Made by a program: the position numbers and the translations under genes
Part shown: positions 48,941 to 59,295 of the stretch, one piece after another
Layout: each line of letters opens with the position of its first letter
How positions within the stretch are numbered: position 1 is the stretch's first letter
NCBI RefSeq assembly: GCF_900094945.1
Contig: NZ_FMAQ01000010.1
Location: 18,684 to 82,683, forward strand
Direction of reading: 5' to 3'
DNA from: Gilliamella bombicola
GTDB taxonomy: Bacteria > Pseudomonadota > Gammaproteobacteria > Enterobacterales > Orbaceae
Length of the DNA: 64,000 nucleotides
The notes under the pieces: generated by a model
Told to the model about the DNA's origin: nothing
Database searches by the model: none
What the model saw: the letters and a program-made list of their open reading frames with translations, nothing else

Positions 48941-49726
48941 ATGGAATCGATTATGTTAATTGCTGAACATTTGACTTTAAGTTATGCAAGCCGCACTTTA
49001 ATTAATGACGTGTCTTTAACGATAAATGCCGGTGAAATTATGATTATTATTGGGCCAAACGGTGCCGGTAAATCAACACTCTTGCGCTTGTTAACTGGTT
49101 ATCAAAAGCCATCTTCTGGAGAATGTTATTTATTTAATAGGCCACTATCACAATGGTCAGAAAAACAGTTGTCTCAAGTCAGAACGGTGATGTTGCAACA
49201 AAGCCAGTTAACGTTTCCATTTAAAGTAAAAGAAGTGGTTGCTATGGGGCGTTCACCTTATGGTAAAGTTGATTTTAATCAAGCTATGCAAGAAACAATG
49301 TTGCAAACGGATTGTTTAAAGTTGGCTGAGCGTGATTACCGTAGCTTATCGGGTGGGGAGCAGCAGCGTGTGCAGTTAGCTAGAGTTTTAGCTCAATTAT
49401 GGCAACCCAAACCGACTGAAAAATTACTTTTTTTAGATGAACCCACCTCAGCGCTTGATTTATATCACCAACAACAGACCTTAAGATTATTAAAACAACT
49501 TGCTCATAAGCAGAAATTGGCGGTATGTTGTGTTTTGCATGATCTCAATTTAGCAGCATTATATGCTGATAAAATCTTATTAATTAATCAGGGTAAAATT
49601 GTTGAACAAGGTACACCTAAAGACGTTTTGACATCGGATAATATCCATCGCTGGTATGGGGTTGAGTTGGGTATTTATCATCACCCTGATAATTCTTGTG
49701 TCCCTCAAGTCTATTTAATGCCTTAA
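48941..49726 (+). CDS. hmuV: Haem ABC transporter ATPase
   Basis: ABC ATPase of 261 aa (257 if the ATG at 48953 is used). Walker [10 protein letters not shown], signature [17 protein letters not shown], Walker [13 protein letters not shown] and the switch His in CCVLHDLN are all present. It drives haem import with ChuU and ChuT. It is the last gene of the haem operon; the gap to zntB contains no clear terminator. Confidence 0.92.
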   Translation: MESIMLIAEHLTLSYASRTLINDVSLTINAGEIMIIIGPNGAGKSTLLRLLTGYQKPSSGECYLFNRPLSQWSEKQLSQVRTVMLQQSQLTFPFKVKEVVAMGRSPYGKVDFNQAMQETMLQTDCLKLAERDYRSLSGGEQQRVQLARVLAQLWQPKPTEKLLFLDEPTSALDLYHQQQTLRLLKQLAHKQKLAVCCVLHDLNLAALYADKILLINQGKIVEQGTPKDVLTSDNIHRWYGVELGIYHHPDNSCVPQVYLMP

Positions 49727-49810
49727 GAAAAATAAATAAACACTAATTGGTGACTCCATTTTAAGCTAGATTCAGTATATAATTTGCAAAAACAACAAAT
49801 GGGATCGATA

Positions 49811-50812
49811 ATGACTAATCAAAATAGTGTAAATTCTATTTCTGTTTCACATCTTCTAGAGGCTCAACCGGCTTTCTGCTGTCAGCTAGATGGTAAAGGC
49901 AGAGCAATACCGCTTAATGAACAGAGCACTCCTTCAGTTTCGCAACCATTTTGGATTCATTTAGATTTCGCTAAACAAGAAACCGTCAACTGGATAAATA
50001 CCACAAATCTTGTGCCTGATTTGATTAAAAACGAGTTAGTAAAACCAAACCAAATATCCAAAGAAATTCGTTTTGAATCAGGGGTTTTAGTCGTGTTAAA
50101 AGGCGTTAACTTTATTCCTAATGAACTTCCCGATCCTATTGTTACTTTTCGTTTTTTTATTACTGATAACATGATCATTTCAACCCGACATCAAGAAATT
50201 GCGGCTATTGCGGAATTAAAAGATCATTTAGAACAAGGCATTGGACCGGTTGATGTGGCTGATTGGTTGATTCAAATGTCTGATTTAATTAGTGATCAAG
50301 TTAATCTGTCTTTTGATAGTGTTCATAATAAAATTATTAAGTTAGAAGATGCTGTGTTAAATCAACGTATCTTTTCTTATAAAGAAATAGGTCGAGTCCG
50401 TAAACAATTGATTGTCTTACGTCGATTATTATCGCCACAACGTGATATTTTTGTGAAGATTTCAACTGAACGGATATCATGGATTGATGATAATGATCGT
50501 CAGCGATTACACGATATTTCTTATCAACAAAACCATTATGTCTCTGATATTGATAGCTGTTTATTACGAATAGCCTCAATCATGGAGCAGATCAATAGCT
50601 TCTTGGCTGAATCGACCAATAAACGAATTTACTTAATGTCACTATTCACTATTATTTTTACGCCGATTACTTTTTTAACCAGTTTACTGGGGGTCAATTT
50701 AGCCGGTATTCCTTTTAGTGGGGAAGGGTGGTCTTTTGCTGGATTAATATTATTGCTTGTTGTCATTTGTATTGTTTCAGTCATTTGGCTTAAATATAAA
50801 AAGTGGTGGTAA
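49811..50812 (+). CDS. zntB: Zinc transporter ZntB (CorA family)
   Basis: 333-aa CorA-superfamily channel: a large N-terminal cytoplasmic part with a long helix, then two membrane helices at the C-terminus. The signature GVNLAGIPF carries the GxN motif, as in ZntB. ZntB moves zinc with protons. The ATG at 49811 follows GGGAT; the in-frame TTG at 49784 lacks a site. A CorA-type magnesium role is possible but the GIPF loop favours ZntB. Confidence 0.85.
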   Translation: MTNQNSVNSISVSHLLEAQPAFCCQLDGKGRAIPLNEQSTPSVSQPFWIHLDFAKQETVNWINTTNLVPDLIKNELVKPNQISKEIRFESGVLVVLKGVNFIPNELPDPIVTFRFFITDNMIISTRHQEIAAIAELKDHLEQGIGPVDVADWLIQMSDLISDQVNLSFDSVHNKIIKLEDAVLNQRIFSYKEIGRVRKQLIVLRRLLSPQRDIFVKISTERISWIDDNDRQRLHDISYQQNHYVSDIDSCLLRIASIMEQINSFLAESTNKRIYLMSLFTIIFTPITFLTSLLGVNLAGIPFSGEGWSFAGLILLLVVICIVSVIWLKYKKWW

Positions 50813-50883
50813 TTAGATTCATATTTTTAGAAAAATGAATAATAGCTTATACCTTTTGGAATTTTTAATGAACAATCATTCTT

Positions 50884-52776
50884 ATGCAATCTAATCAGTC
50901 CTATCGCTTATTTATCGCCGAAAAACCTAGCTTAGCTCGGGCTATTGCTGATGTCTTACCTAAACCTCATCAAAAGGGCAATGGCTTTATTAAAGCAAGT
51001 AATGGCGATGTTGTGAGCTGGTGTATTGGGCATCTATTAGAGCAAGCCACTCCAGAAATCTATGATCCTCGTTATAAAAAATGGGCGATTAACGATTTAC
51101 CTATCGTACCCGAACAATGGATATTAATGCCAAAAGACAATACCAAAAAGCAATTTAATATTCTGGTGGATCTGATTAAATCCGCCGATCAAATTGTACA
51201 CGCAGGTGACCCAGACAGAGAAGGGCAGTTATTAGTTGATGAAGTCTTAAATTATTGTCAACTACCGCCAGATAAACGTAAAGCAATACAACGATGTTTG
51301 ATTAGCGATTTAAATGCCAGCGCTGTTGAAAAGTCATTACAACAGTTGCGTAGTAATCAAGATTTTATCCCTTTATCCACTTCTGCATTAGCAAGGGCTC
51401 GAGCAGATTGGCTTTATGGCATTAATATGAGCCGGCTTTGTACTATTGTTGGGCAAAAAAATGGTTATCGCGGCGTGTTATCAATAGGGCGAGTACAAAC
51501 GCCTATTTTAGGGTTAGTCGTTAGGCGAGATTTAGAGATAGCACAATTTGTACCCAAACCGTTTTATGAAGTATTTGCCGTGTTACAAACCAAAGATAAT
51601 GAAACATTTAAAGCGAAATGGCAACCCAGCGAAGCTTGCTCGCCTTATCAGGATGAAGAAGGGCGCGTATTAGTTAAAAAATTAGCTGAAAATGTTTGCC
51701 AGCGTATTAATAATCAATCTGGAACAATTGACAAAGTCAGTAATAAAAAGAAAGAACTGGCGCCACCGATGCCATTTAATTTATCTACATTGCAAATTGA
51801 AATGGCAAAAAAGAATGGATTGAGTGCTCAAGAAGTACTTGATATTTGCCAATCGTTATATGAAAAACACAAATTAATTACCTATCCAAGGTCGGATTGT
51901 CGATTTTTACCTGAAGAGCATTTAAAACAAATTACAGGCGTAAAGTCCGCCATTGAAAATAATTGCCCTGAACTACAAACCGCTATTGGTGATGCTGATT
52001 TTGCATTACGTTCCAAGGCTTGGAATGATAAAAAAGTTGAAGCACACCACGCCATTATTCCAACGTTGCGCAAAGCTAGAATGGAAAACTTAACTGATAA
52101 CGAAAAAGCAGTGTATCAAGTTGTGGCAACGCAATATTTAGCTCAATTTTACCCAACTTATAAATATGCTGAGTTGCAAATTGATGTTGATATTCAAGGC
52201 GGTAAATTTGTTTCTAAAGCTAACCAAATGCTTGACGAAGGTTGGAAGGTTTTGTTTAGAAGTAAAAATAATCAAGTTGAAGCCGATACAGATGGTAATG
52301 AAAATAATGGTTTATTAACTAAATTAGTTAAAAAGGGCGAAACTGTGCAATGTATTGATACCGAACTGGTTAGTAAAGAAACTCAACCGCCAAGACCGTT
52401 TACTGATGCAACATTATTGTCTGCAATGACGGGAATTGCCCGATTTGTTAAAGATCCTGAAATCAAAAAAATATTGCGTGAAACCGATGGACTAGGCACC
52501 GAAGCAACTAGAGCGGGCATTATTGAATTGTTATTTAAACGCCAGTTTTTAACTCGCCAAGGCAAGGCAATTCGCGCAACTGATGTGGGTAAAAATCTTA
52601 TTTTATCTCTCCCCGATATCATGTCGATGCCTGACATGACAGCGCATTGGGAATTACAATTAGACGAAATTAGTAAGAAAGCATTTTCATACCAGCAGTT
52701 TATGCATCAACTTAACTCGTCGCTGTTAGATCTTGTTAATCAGTTAAAAAATGCAAGGTTGAATATTCGAGCCTAG
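50884..52776 (+). CDS. topB: DNA topoisomerase III
   Basis: Type IA topoisomerase of 630 aa (E. coli 653) that unlinks replication intermediates. The Toprim domain starts [18 protein letters not shown] and holds [15 protein letters not shown]. The active-site Tyr334 is in [12 protein letters not shown]. The C-terminus is slightly short, and no zinc-finger Cys pairs are seen, as usual for TopB. A single gene. Confidence 0.94.
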   Translation: MQSNQSYRLFIAEKPSLARAIADVLPKPHQKGNGFIKASNGDVVSWCIGHLLEQATPEIYDPRYKKWAINDLPIVPEQWILMPKDNTKKQFNILVDLIKSADQIVHAGDPDREGQLLVDEVLNYCQLPPDKRKAIQRCLISDLNASAVEKSLQQLRSNQDFIPLSTSALARARADWLYGINMSRLCTIVGQKNGYRGVLSIGRVQTPILGLVVRRDLEIAQFVPKPFYEVFAVLQTKDNETFKAKWQPSEACSPYQDEEGRVLVKKLAENVCQRINNQSGTIDKVSNKKKELAPPMPFNLSTLQIEMAKKNGLSAQEVLDICQSLYEKHKLITYPRSDCRFLPEEHLKQITGVKSAIENNCPELQTAIGDADFALRSKAWNDKKVEAHHAIIPTLRKARMENLTDNEKAVYQVVATQYLAQFYPTYKYAELQIDVDIQGGKFVSKANQMLDEGWKVLFRSKNNQVEADTDGNENNGLLTKLVKKGETVQCIDTELVSKETQPPRPFTDATLLSAMTGIARFVKDPEIKKILRETDGLGTEATRAGIIELLFKRQFLTRQGKAIRATDVGKNLILSLPDIMSMPDMTAHWELQLDEISKKAFSYQQFMHQLNSSLLDLVNQLKNARLNIRA

Positions 52777-52874
52777 ACGCTATATAAAAATAAGATGAGA
52801 TATTATCATATCCATTTTGTCGATTAATACACTATATTAGCGCCAATTAATAATGTTATTAAGTTGCCGTTGGG

Positions 52875-53552
52875 CTATTTTTCTGGTTCCGTTATTTCGT
52901 CTATCATTGCGGCGTTCATGTTATTTTTATCTTTTATTATTTTGGCTAATTCGTTATTTGCTCTTTGTAAAAAGGCTTTGTCTTTTACAATTAAAAGATA
53001 TGTTTTGAATCGCTTTATTGGGGTTAGTGCAAAGCGAAACAGTGCGATGATAATGATAAAAACAGTTAAAATAGCAACAATAATATTAATTATCAAAGAA
53101 GAGCTAAAGATTGTGACTATATTAGAAAACAAGATAACAAAGGCAAATATAAATGCCGTACCACTAAGTATAACTTCTTTAATTAAATAAGGTTTAAGTG
53201 GTATTATGTGATTTTTTGTTATACTAAAATAGTGTGTTAATGAATCTAGCTGAGTCAGTTCAATAATGTTATGAACGTCAGCGTTAATTAGCGAAATAGC
53301 GATACGTTCTTTATTTATACCCCCTGCTTTATAAAAGCAAACTTTGTTCCATATAAGTTTCTTTTTAATATTATTTAAAAATTCTGTTTTATATTGAGGG
53401 TGAGGTGTCTTTTCCAAAATATCGGTATATTTAATAATATTGTCAAAACCATCATTTTGAGGGCGTTTTTTATACATAAATGCGATAAAGGAAAGCACAA
53501 AAATAATGATCAAATTGAACCAATTATCATGGAGTAATTCCGAAATTTCCAT
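52875..53552 (-). CDS. Membrane protein of unknown function
   Basis: 225-aa protein with one N-terminal membrane segment (about 12-27), a soluble part of about 95 residues and two further hydrophobic segments (about 128-150 and 153-175), ending in a charged helix. No family was recognised. A GTGAGAA site lies before the ATG. It is convergent with topB and divergent from the mgtA leader. Confidence 0.65.
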   Translation of the reverse strand: MEISELLHDNWFNLIIIFVLSFIAFMYKKRPQNDGFDNIIKYTDILEKTPHPQYKTEFLNNIKKKLIWNKVCFYKAGGINKERIAISLINADVHNIIELTQLDSLTHYFSITKNHIIPLKPYLIKEVILSGTAFIFAFVILFSNIVTIFSSSLIINIIVAILTVFIIIIALFRFALTPIKRFKTYLLIVKDKAFLQRANNELAKIIKDKNNMNAAMIDEITEPEK

Positions 53553-53695
53553 TTAAAATATTCTCACTAATTAATCGTGCTGTGATTGTAACCTATATTA
53601 GGTAAGTGGGGTATCAATTCTATATTAAAATGAAGGTAAAAATAGCGATAAGTGCTGTTTTTTTATAATTGTTCTCCTCTTTTTTGTTTTATGGG

Positions 53696-53724
53696 TTGAC
53701 TTCTGTTTCAGAAAAGCGTATAAA
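53696..53724 (+). promoter_or_regulatory. Sigma-70 promoter of the mgtA leader
   Basis: TTGACT (53696-53701), a 17-bp spacer and TATAAA (53719-53724). The start site would be near 53731, giving a leader of about 535 nt before the mgtA ATG. No PhoP-type direct repeat was clear upstream. Confidence 0.7.
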
Positions 53725-53832
53725 ATGCCCGCCTTTAAAGCTTTTCTTCCTTTTTTAGCTATTATGGAAGTTAAAAATGAGGGTGAAGGAAAGTTAAAAT
53801 ATAAAGTGAAGAGTTCAATTTACAGGAGAAAT

Positions 53833-53898
53833 ATGGACACTCAATCGGGTCACCCCAAAATGAGGGGAGACAATTTTAAACACATCATTATCGGTTAA
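53833..53898 (+). CDS. Leader ORF1 of mgtA (21 codons)
   Basis: Reads MDTQSGHPKMRGDNFKHIIIG and then TAA; the last residue completes 21. AGGAGA sits 6 bp before the ATG, the best ribosome site in the leader. The frame is open back to an ATG at 53725, but that codon overlaps the promoter -10 and should not be in the RNA. Probably a leader peptide; not similar to MgtL. Confidence 0.5.
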   Translation: MDTQSGHPKMRGDNFKHIIIG

Positions 53899-53967
53899 TG
53901 AACCTGTCTAAATCACCATTTTTTCAGTTCACAAGCCGAAATTGATAAAACGGTAATGGTGAACGAT

Positions 53968-54081
53968 ATGCATTTTTTTACACGCTATCACACAAACTCA
54001 AAACATCAATGCGCACAAAGCTTAATGTTGCGTGTTTTACATCTTTCAGAAAAACATTTAGAACCACCGAGTTGTATCTAA
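53968..54081 (+). CDS. Leader ORF2 of mgtA (37 codons)
   Basis: Starts MHFFTRYHTNSKHQC and ends HLEPPSCI. The Glu-Pro-Pro near the end recalls the acidic/Pro runs that stall or destabilise ribosomes at low magnesium in MgtL-type leaders. GGTGAA lies before the ATG. Its stop is about 44 bp before the terminator-like hairpin, close enough for translation to affect folding. The coding status is inferred. Confidence 0.4.
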   Translation: MHFFTRYHTNSKHQCAQSLMLRVLHLSEKHLEPPSCI

Positions 54082-54265
54082 ATTCTTAATTAATTCTATT
54101 TGCTAATTAAATTTAATGCTCAGCACTAGCTATACAAAATAGCTTTACGGGCTAGTTTTGCTATGCAATAAAATTTTAGCTCATCATAAAATTTAATAAC
54201 TTATCGTTACTTGGTAACAATGAGTTGGCATACCTTTGTCAAAATTATGAATATAGGTACTCGAG

Positions 54266-56974
54266 ATGACAAAAACTACATCAAAAAATAAAGCACAAAA
54301 TAGTGCAGATATTAAAGCTATCAATGAGGCACAAAGCAGCCTTGATAGTATTTTATCTAAATTCCAATCTAGCCTTTCAGGACTAACACAAGAAAGTGCT
54401 AAATCGAGAATTGAACAATATGGTAAAAACGAAGTCGCACGTGAAAAAGTACCCTCAATTCTAGTGCAATTATTAATGGCATTTAATAACCCATTTATAT
54501 TTGTATTATTAGCATTAGCTAGTGTCAGTTTTGTGACCGATTTTTGGTTGCCTTTGCAAAATGGTGAAGAAACTGATTTAACTGGGATTATTATTATCCT
54601 AACCATGGTATCGCTTAGTGGATTATTACGTTTTTGGCAGGAGTTTAGATCAAACAAAGCGGCTGAAGCCTTAAAATCAATGATTCGCACAACAGCAACC
54701 GTGTTGCGTCGTGCACATAAAGATATGACTCCAGAGCGCATTGAGATTCCATTAAGTGAAATAGTTCCGGGGGATATTGTTTATTTATCAGCAGGCGACA
54801 TGATCCCAGCGGATATCCGATTAATTGAATCTAGGGATTTATTTGTTAGCCAAGCGGTACTTACTGGCGAATCCATTCCTGTTGAAAAGTATGACACCTT
54901 AGGTGCAGTAACGCAAAAAACGACCGATAATATCGAAAAATCAGATCTTAACAAAGATAATGTGCTTGATGTTAATAACATCTGTTTTATGGGGACTAAC
55001 GTTGTCAGTGGAACCGCAACAGCTATCGTGGTTGCAACCGGTGCTGATACGCATTTTGGCTCATTAGCAAAATCAATTGTTGGATCACGTGCTGAAACTT
55101 CATTTGATCGTGGTGTTAACAGTGTTAGTTGGTTGCTTATTCGCTTTATGCTAATCATGGTGCCAATTGTCTTTTTTATTAATGGCTTTTCAAAAAACGA
55201 TTGGGGCGATGCGGCTCTCTTTGCATTAGCCGTTGCGGTTGGTTTAACGCCTGAAATGTTACCAATGATCGTCAGTGCTAACCTAGCCAAAGGTGCAGTT
55301 GGTATGGCAAAACGTAAAGTTGTCGTTAAACGACTTAACGCTATCCAAAATTTTGGCGCGATGGACATTTTATGTACCGATAAAACAGGCACCTTAACGC
55401 AAGATAAAATTATTTTAGAACATCACCTTGATATAAAGGGGCAAGTTGATTCCTCTGTTTTAGAACTCGCTTGGCTTAACAGCTATTATCAAAGTGGTAT
55501 GAAAAACTTAATGGATAAAGCGATCATCCGTTTTACTGAAGAAAAGACCAACATGAAAAAGGTGGGTGTTGGTTTATACAAAAAAATTGATGAGTTACCG
55601 TTTGATTTTGTACGTCGTCGTTTATCGGTGGTTGTGCAAAATGGCAGTGATAACCATTTGATGATTTGCAAAGGCGCAGTTGAAGAAATGCTATCTATTG
55701 CTAGTCATGTTTATGAAAATGGCGAATACTTACCGTTAGACGATAAACGCAAACAAGCGTTAATTGCACTTGCCCATGACTACAACAAAGATGGTTTTAG
55801 AGTGTTAGCGGTTGGTATAAAAGACATTCCTGCTAGCGAAACAAAAGAACAATACACAGTACAAGACGAAACAGCACTTGCTATTCGTGGCTTTTTAACC
55901 TTTTTAGATCCACCAAAAGAAAGCGCTTTCGAGGCAATTTCAGCATTGAATGAACATGGTGTCGGCGTTAAAGTCTTAACCGGTGATAACGAAATTATCA
56001 CCATCAAAGTGTGTCGAGAAGTTGGTTTAGAGCCTGGTATTCCACTGCTTGGTGCTGAAATTGAAAAAATGGATGATGCTGAGCTCAAAACACAAATTGA
56101 ACAACGTACTATTTTTGCTAAATTAACTCCACTGCAAAAATCGCGAATTATCCGATTATTGCAAGATAACGGTCATACCGTTGGCTTTTTAGGGGATGGC
56201 ATAAACGATGCACCGGCACTGCGCGATGCTGATGTAGGGATTTCGGTCGATACTGCAACTGATATTGCTAAAGAATCTGCCGATATTATTCTGCTTGAAA
56301 AGAGTCTAATGGTATTAGAAGAAGGTGTAATATGCGGCCGCGAAACTTTTGGTAATATTATGAAATATCTAAATATGACCGCAAGTTCGAATTTTGGTAA
56401 TATTTTCTCAGTATTAGTGGCTAGTGCGTTTCTACCGTTTTTGCCTATGCTAGCGATACATTTACTTATTCAAAACTTACTGTATGATATTTCTCAACTC
56501 TCATTACCATGGGACAAAATGGACGATGAGTTTTTACAAAAACCACGCAAATGGGATGCGCTAAATATTAGACGTTTTATGATTTGGATTGGACCAACAT
56601 CGTCTATTTTTGATATCACAACTTATGCACTAATGTGGTTTGTATTTAGTGCAAACAGTATTGAAGCGCAATCGCTGTTTCATTCAGGCTGGTTTATTGA
56701 AGGGTTATTGTCACAAACATTGGTGGTGCACATGCTTAGAACACAAAAAATTCCATTTGTGCAAAGCACTGCGGCATTTCCTGTTATTGTGATGACAATG
56801 TTAATTATGGCTGTGGGGATTTATATTCCGTTTTCTTCACTGGGTGGATTAATTGGTTTACAACCATTACCTTGGTCATATTTTCCATGGCTTTTAGCAA
56901 CCCTATTTAGTTATTGCTGTGTTGCTCAGTTGATGAAACGGATTTATATTAAACGCTTCGGTCAATGGTTTTAA
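54266..56974 (+). CDS. mgtA: Magnesium-transporting P-type ATPase MgtA
   Basis: P3B-type ATPase of 902 aa (E. coli MgtA 898) that imports Mg2+. It has the phosphorylation motif CTDKTGTLTQD, TGES in the actuator domain (VLTGESIPVEKYD), KVLTGDN, and GFLGDGINDAPALRDADVGISVD. About ten membrane helices, with the M4-M6 region ending VASAFLPFLPMLAIHLL. The disordered N-terminus is rich in Ser/Lys. It follows the long leader, so it is likely controlled after initiation by magnesium. Confidence 0.94.
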   Translation: MTKTTSKNKAQNSADIKAINEAQSSLDSILSKFQSSLSGLTQESAKSRIEQYGKNEVAREKVPSILVQLLMAFNNPFIFVLLALASVSFVTDFWLPLQNGEETDLTGIIIILTMVSLSGLLRFWQEFRSNKAAEALKSMIRTTATVLRRAHKDMTPERIEIPLSEIVPGDIVYLSAGDMIPADIRLIESRDLFVSQAVLTGESIPVEKYDTLGAVTQKTTDNIEKSDLNKDNVLDVNNICFMGTNVVSGTATAIVVATGADTHFGSLAKSIVGSRAETSFDRGVNSVSWLLIRFMLIMVPIVFFINGFSKNDWGDAALFALAVAVGLTPEMLPMIVSANLAKGAVGMAKRKVVVKRLNAIQNFGAMDILCTDKTGTLTQDKIILEHHLDIKGQVDSSVLELAWLNSYYQSGMKNLMDKAIIRFTEEKTNMKKVGVGLYKKIDELPFDFVRRRLSVVVQNGSDNHLMICKGAVEEMLSIASHVYENGEYLPLDDKRKQALIALAHDYNKDGFRVLAVGIKDIPASETKEQYTVQDETALAIRGFLTFLDPPKESAFEAISALNEHGVGVKVLTGDNEIITIKVCREVGLEPGIPLLGAEIEKMDDAELKTQIEQRTIFAKLTPLQKSRIIRLLQDNGHTVGFLGDGINDAPALRDADVGISVDTATDIAKESADIILLEKSLMVLEEGVICGRETFGNIMKYLNMTASSNFGNIFSVLVASAFLPFLPMLAIHLLIQNLLYDISQLSLPWDKMDDEFLQKPRKWDALNIRRFMIWIGPTSSIFDITTYALMWFVFSANSIEAQSLFHSGWFIEGLLSQTLVVHMLRTQKIPFVQSTAAFPVIVMTMLIMAVGIYIPFSSLGGLIGLQPLPWSYFPWLLATLFSYCCVAQLMKRIYIKRFGQWF

Positions 56975-57110
56975 TTTAACCATAATACAGCGTATTACCA
57001 ATAATGCTAAGCGATATCAACGTCGCTTAGCAATTTTAAAATTTATATAGTAAAAGTTATTAAAAATTAATTTATTAACCATATAATTATAACAAAAAAG
57101 GAAATAATCT

Positions 57111-57191
57111 ATGAAAACACCACATAAAAATTTAATTATGTTAATCAAAAGCCGAAAACAAAAAAAAGCTCAAGAACAATTAAGAAATTAA
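57111..57191 (+). CDS. Small basic peptide (26 aa)
   Basis: ATG at 57111 after AAAAAGGAAAT; reads MKTPHKNLIMLIKSRK then QKKAQEQLRN and stops. It has its own ribosome site and a clear terminator 38 bp after the stop, with AT-rich promoter-like sequence (TATAAT near 57082) before it, so it is probably a real short transcript. It is basic and helical, not a membrane peptide like MgtS. No match is known to me. Confidence 0.5.
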   Translation: MKTPHKNLIMLIKSRKQKKAQEQLRN

Positions 57192-57228
57192 AACCAAAAT
57201 GGTGAATACAAACAATTAGGTTAACAGA

Positions 57229-57261
57229 TAATAAAAACCCCAGTTATTGGGGTTTTTATTT
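57229..57261 (+). terminator. Terminator after the 26-codon ORF
   Basis: ATAAAAACCCCA, loop GTTA, then TGGGGTTTTTAT: an 11-12-bp stem with A/T tracts on both sides. It can work in either direction, also ending the convergent ydcH transcript. Confidence 0.85.
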
Positions 57262-57319
57262 GTGTTAGTTTTAAGTGATAACAAGTCTATTAATTAAAAT
57301 GTTTACAAGTGATACTTGA

Positions 57320-57550
57320 TTATAAATTTAAATGAGTATCAGATGCTTTTCTTAAAATTTCATAAATTTCATCTTTAATTTTAAGTTTTTGTTTTTTTAG
57401 TGCCTCTATCGTTTCGGTAGTATTGACAATAATTCCAGATTCAATGTTTTTAATTTTTTGATCGAGCTCATTATGTTGATCAAACAATTTTTGAAAACGT
57501 AAATCGGTATTTTTTAATTTAGAAATGATTTCTCGATATTCTGGAAACAT
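57320..57550 (-). CDS. YdcH-family protein (DUF465)
   Basis: 76-aa helical protein starting MFPEYREIISKLKNTDLRF, with HNELDQKI and LKKQKLKIKDEIYEILR. This is the pattern of YdcH/DUF465 small proteins (E. coli YdcH 74 aa), which form coiled-coil dimers; no role is firmly known. GGAGGCAC lies before the ATG. A single gene. Confidence 0.85.
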   Translation of the reverse strand: MFPEYREIISKLKNTDLRFQKLFDQHNELDQKIKNIESGIIVNTTETIEALKKQKLKIKDEIYEILRKASDTHLNL

Positions 57551-57661
57551 AGTGCCTCCTTATATAGGCTAGATAGAATAATAACAATAGCAGCTATTGC
57601 TAATTCAGAATACAATATTATAAGCCATTTTAATAGAGAAATTGTTTTATAGCATAATTGT

Positions 57662-57688
57662 TCCTATAACAGATTTGCTCCTATAACA
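57662..57688 (+). promoter_or_regulatory. Direct repeat upstream of yjgR
   Basis: TCCTATAACA occurs at 57662-57671 and again at 57679-57688, 17 bp apart, 39 bp before the yjgR start. It may be a regulator site or duplicated promoter sequence; no known motif fits. Confidence 0.3.
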
Positions 57689-57726
57689 ATGCAATTTTTA
57701 TCATAAAATTAATAAGGGGTTAATTT

Positions 57727-59247
57727 ATGAGTGAATCGATTGTAATTGCTAAAAGCCAAGGTAAAGATTTATCTATTATAGCTGCATTAGCTAATCGTCA
57801 TGGTTTAATTACTGGCGCAACGGGTACTGGCAAAACTGTTACATTACAAAAAATGGCCGAAGGTTTTTCAAAAATAGGTGTGCCGGTCTTTCTTGCTGAT
57901 GTTAAAGGTGATCTAACAGGAATAGGTGAAAAGGGTATATTATCTGACAAACTACAAGCCCGCTTAGCCAGCATTGAGGTTGATAACTGGCAACCAGATT
58001 CGTCACCAATTGAACTATGGGATGTCTTTGCTGAAAAAGGAATACCTGTTCGCAGTACCGTATCAGATATAGGACCGATTTTACTTGGTCGATTACTTGA
58101 TTTAAATGACGTTCAAGCAGGCGTGTTACAGTTGGCATTTAAAATTGCGGATGATAACGGCTTACTATTAATTGATTTCAAAGATCTTCGAGCATTAATT
58201 CAATTTGTAGGCGATAACGCCAAAAAATTTACTACACAATACGGAAACATTTCGCTATCGTCAATTGGTGCAATCCAACGCGGATTGTTAACACTCGAAC
58301 AACAAGGTGCCGAATTCTTCTTTGGAGAACCCATGCTTGATATCCAAGATTTAATTCACGTTAATTCTGAAGGTCATGGCATAGTTAACATATTATCGGC
58401 CAATAAATTATATAACTCGCCTAAATTATATTCAGTTTTTTTATTATGGTTATTGTCAGAACTTTTTGAACATTTGCCAGAAGTTGGTGATCTTGACAAA
58501 CCTAAACTTGTCTTCTTTTTTGACGAAGCTCACTTACTTTTTAATGATATTTCGCCTGCATTATTAGAAAAAATAGAACAAGTGGTGCGTTTAATTCGCT
58601 CTAAAGGTGTAGGCATTTATTTTGCCTCGCAAAATCCAAACGATATTCCCGACACGGTTTTAGGGCAATTAGGTAATCGTGTACAGCATGCTTTACGCGC
58701 ATTTACCCCTAAAGACCAAAAGGCTGTAAAAACAGCAGCCCAAACCATGCGTGCTAACCCAAGCTTTGATACCGAAAAAGCAATCATGGAGCTCGGTGTT
58801 GGCGAAGCACTTATTTCGTTTTTAGATGAAAAAGGTCGCCCAAACATGGTTGAACGAGGCTATATTATTGCTCCAAGTTCCAAAATGGGGGCAATGTCGC
58901 CAGATAATCAATCATCTATTATGCATCAATCTCATTTTTACAATAAATATGCGCAGAGCTTAGATCGACAATCGGCTTATGAAATATTAAAAGATGGATT
59001 TTCATTAGATGGCATGCGTAACCAAAATGCCAATAATAGTGCCCAAAAAAGTGATGATAATATCAATAAACAAAATAATGGTGGATTGCTTAATTTTCTA
59101 AGTACGCTGCTTTTTGGCTCTAAAGGTCCCAAAGGTGGGCAACATGATGGCATTACCCAACAAATAGCCAAAAGCGCAACAAGACAAGTTGTTAATCAAA
59201 TAGGCAAACAGATCACCCGTGGCATATTGGGTGGCTTAAAAAAATAG
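57727..59247 (+). CDS. yjgR: YjgR family HerA-like ATPase (DUF853)
   Basis: 506-aa P-loop ATPase of the HerA/FtsK-like YjgR group. Walker A GATGTGKT spans 30-37, [12 protein letters not shown] follows, and the Walker B region is [13 protein letters not shown]. Other conserved stretches are [23 protein letters not shown] and [22 protein letters not shown] low-complexity Asn/Gly-rich linker is at 430-455. The cellular role is not firmly known. The ATG at 57727 follows AAGGGG. Confidence 0.9.
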   Translation: MSESIVIAKSQGKDLSIIAALANRHGLITGATGTGKTVTLQKMAEGFSKIGVPVFLADVKGDLTGIGEKGILSDKLQARLASIEVDNWQPDSSPIELWDVFAEKGIPVRSTVSDIGPILLGRLLDLNDVQAGVLQLAFKIADDNGLLLIDFKDLRALIQFVGDNAKKFTTQYGNISLSSIGAIQRGLLTLEQQGAEFFFGEPMLDIQDLIHVNSEGHGIVNILSANKLYNSPKLYSVFLLWLLSELFEHLPEVGDLDKPKLVFFFDEAHLLFNDISPALLEKIEQVVRLIRSKGVGIYFASQNPNDIPDTVLGQLGNRVQHALRAFTPKDQKAVKTAAQTMRANPSFDTEKAIMELGVGEALISFLDEKGRPNMVERGYIIAPSSKMGAMSPDNQSSIMHQSHFYNKYAQSLDRQSAYEILKDGFSLDGMRNQNANNSAQKSDDNINKQNNGGLLNFLSTLLFGSKGPKGGQHDGITQQIAKSATRQVVNQIGKQITRGILGGLKK

Positions 59248-59295
59248 TTAAACTAAATTTATAGCTTAAAATATCAGTAAAGTAGGAGAATTTTA

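Larger units (their letters stand above)
53731..54265 (+). promoter_or_regulatory. Long mgtA 5' leader with two small ORFs and attenuator-like hairpin
   Basis: The leader carries ORF1 (53833-53898), ORF2 (53968-54081) and a terminator-like stem ACTAGC (54125-54130) with GCTAGT (54151-54156) running into TTTT. A small CCCC/GGGG hairpin lies inside ORF1. Enterobacterial mgtA leaders use a Pro-containing peptide (MgtL) and RNA switching to sense magnesium; the sequence here is not recognisably the same, but the parts are of the same kind. The function is inferred. Confidence 0.55.

Noticed and set aside
53655..53680. PhoP box before the mgtA promoter
   Set aside because: Two TGTT-like half-sites are 14 bp apart instead of the 11 bp expected for PhoP; not convincing.
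53725..53898. 57-codon ORF in the mgtA leader starting at 53725
   Set aside because: Its ATG overlaps the -10 element, so it would not be in the transcript; the internal ATG at 53833 with AGGAGA is preferred.
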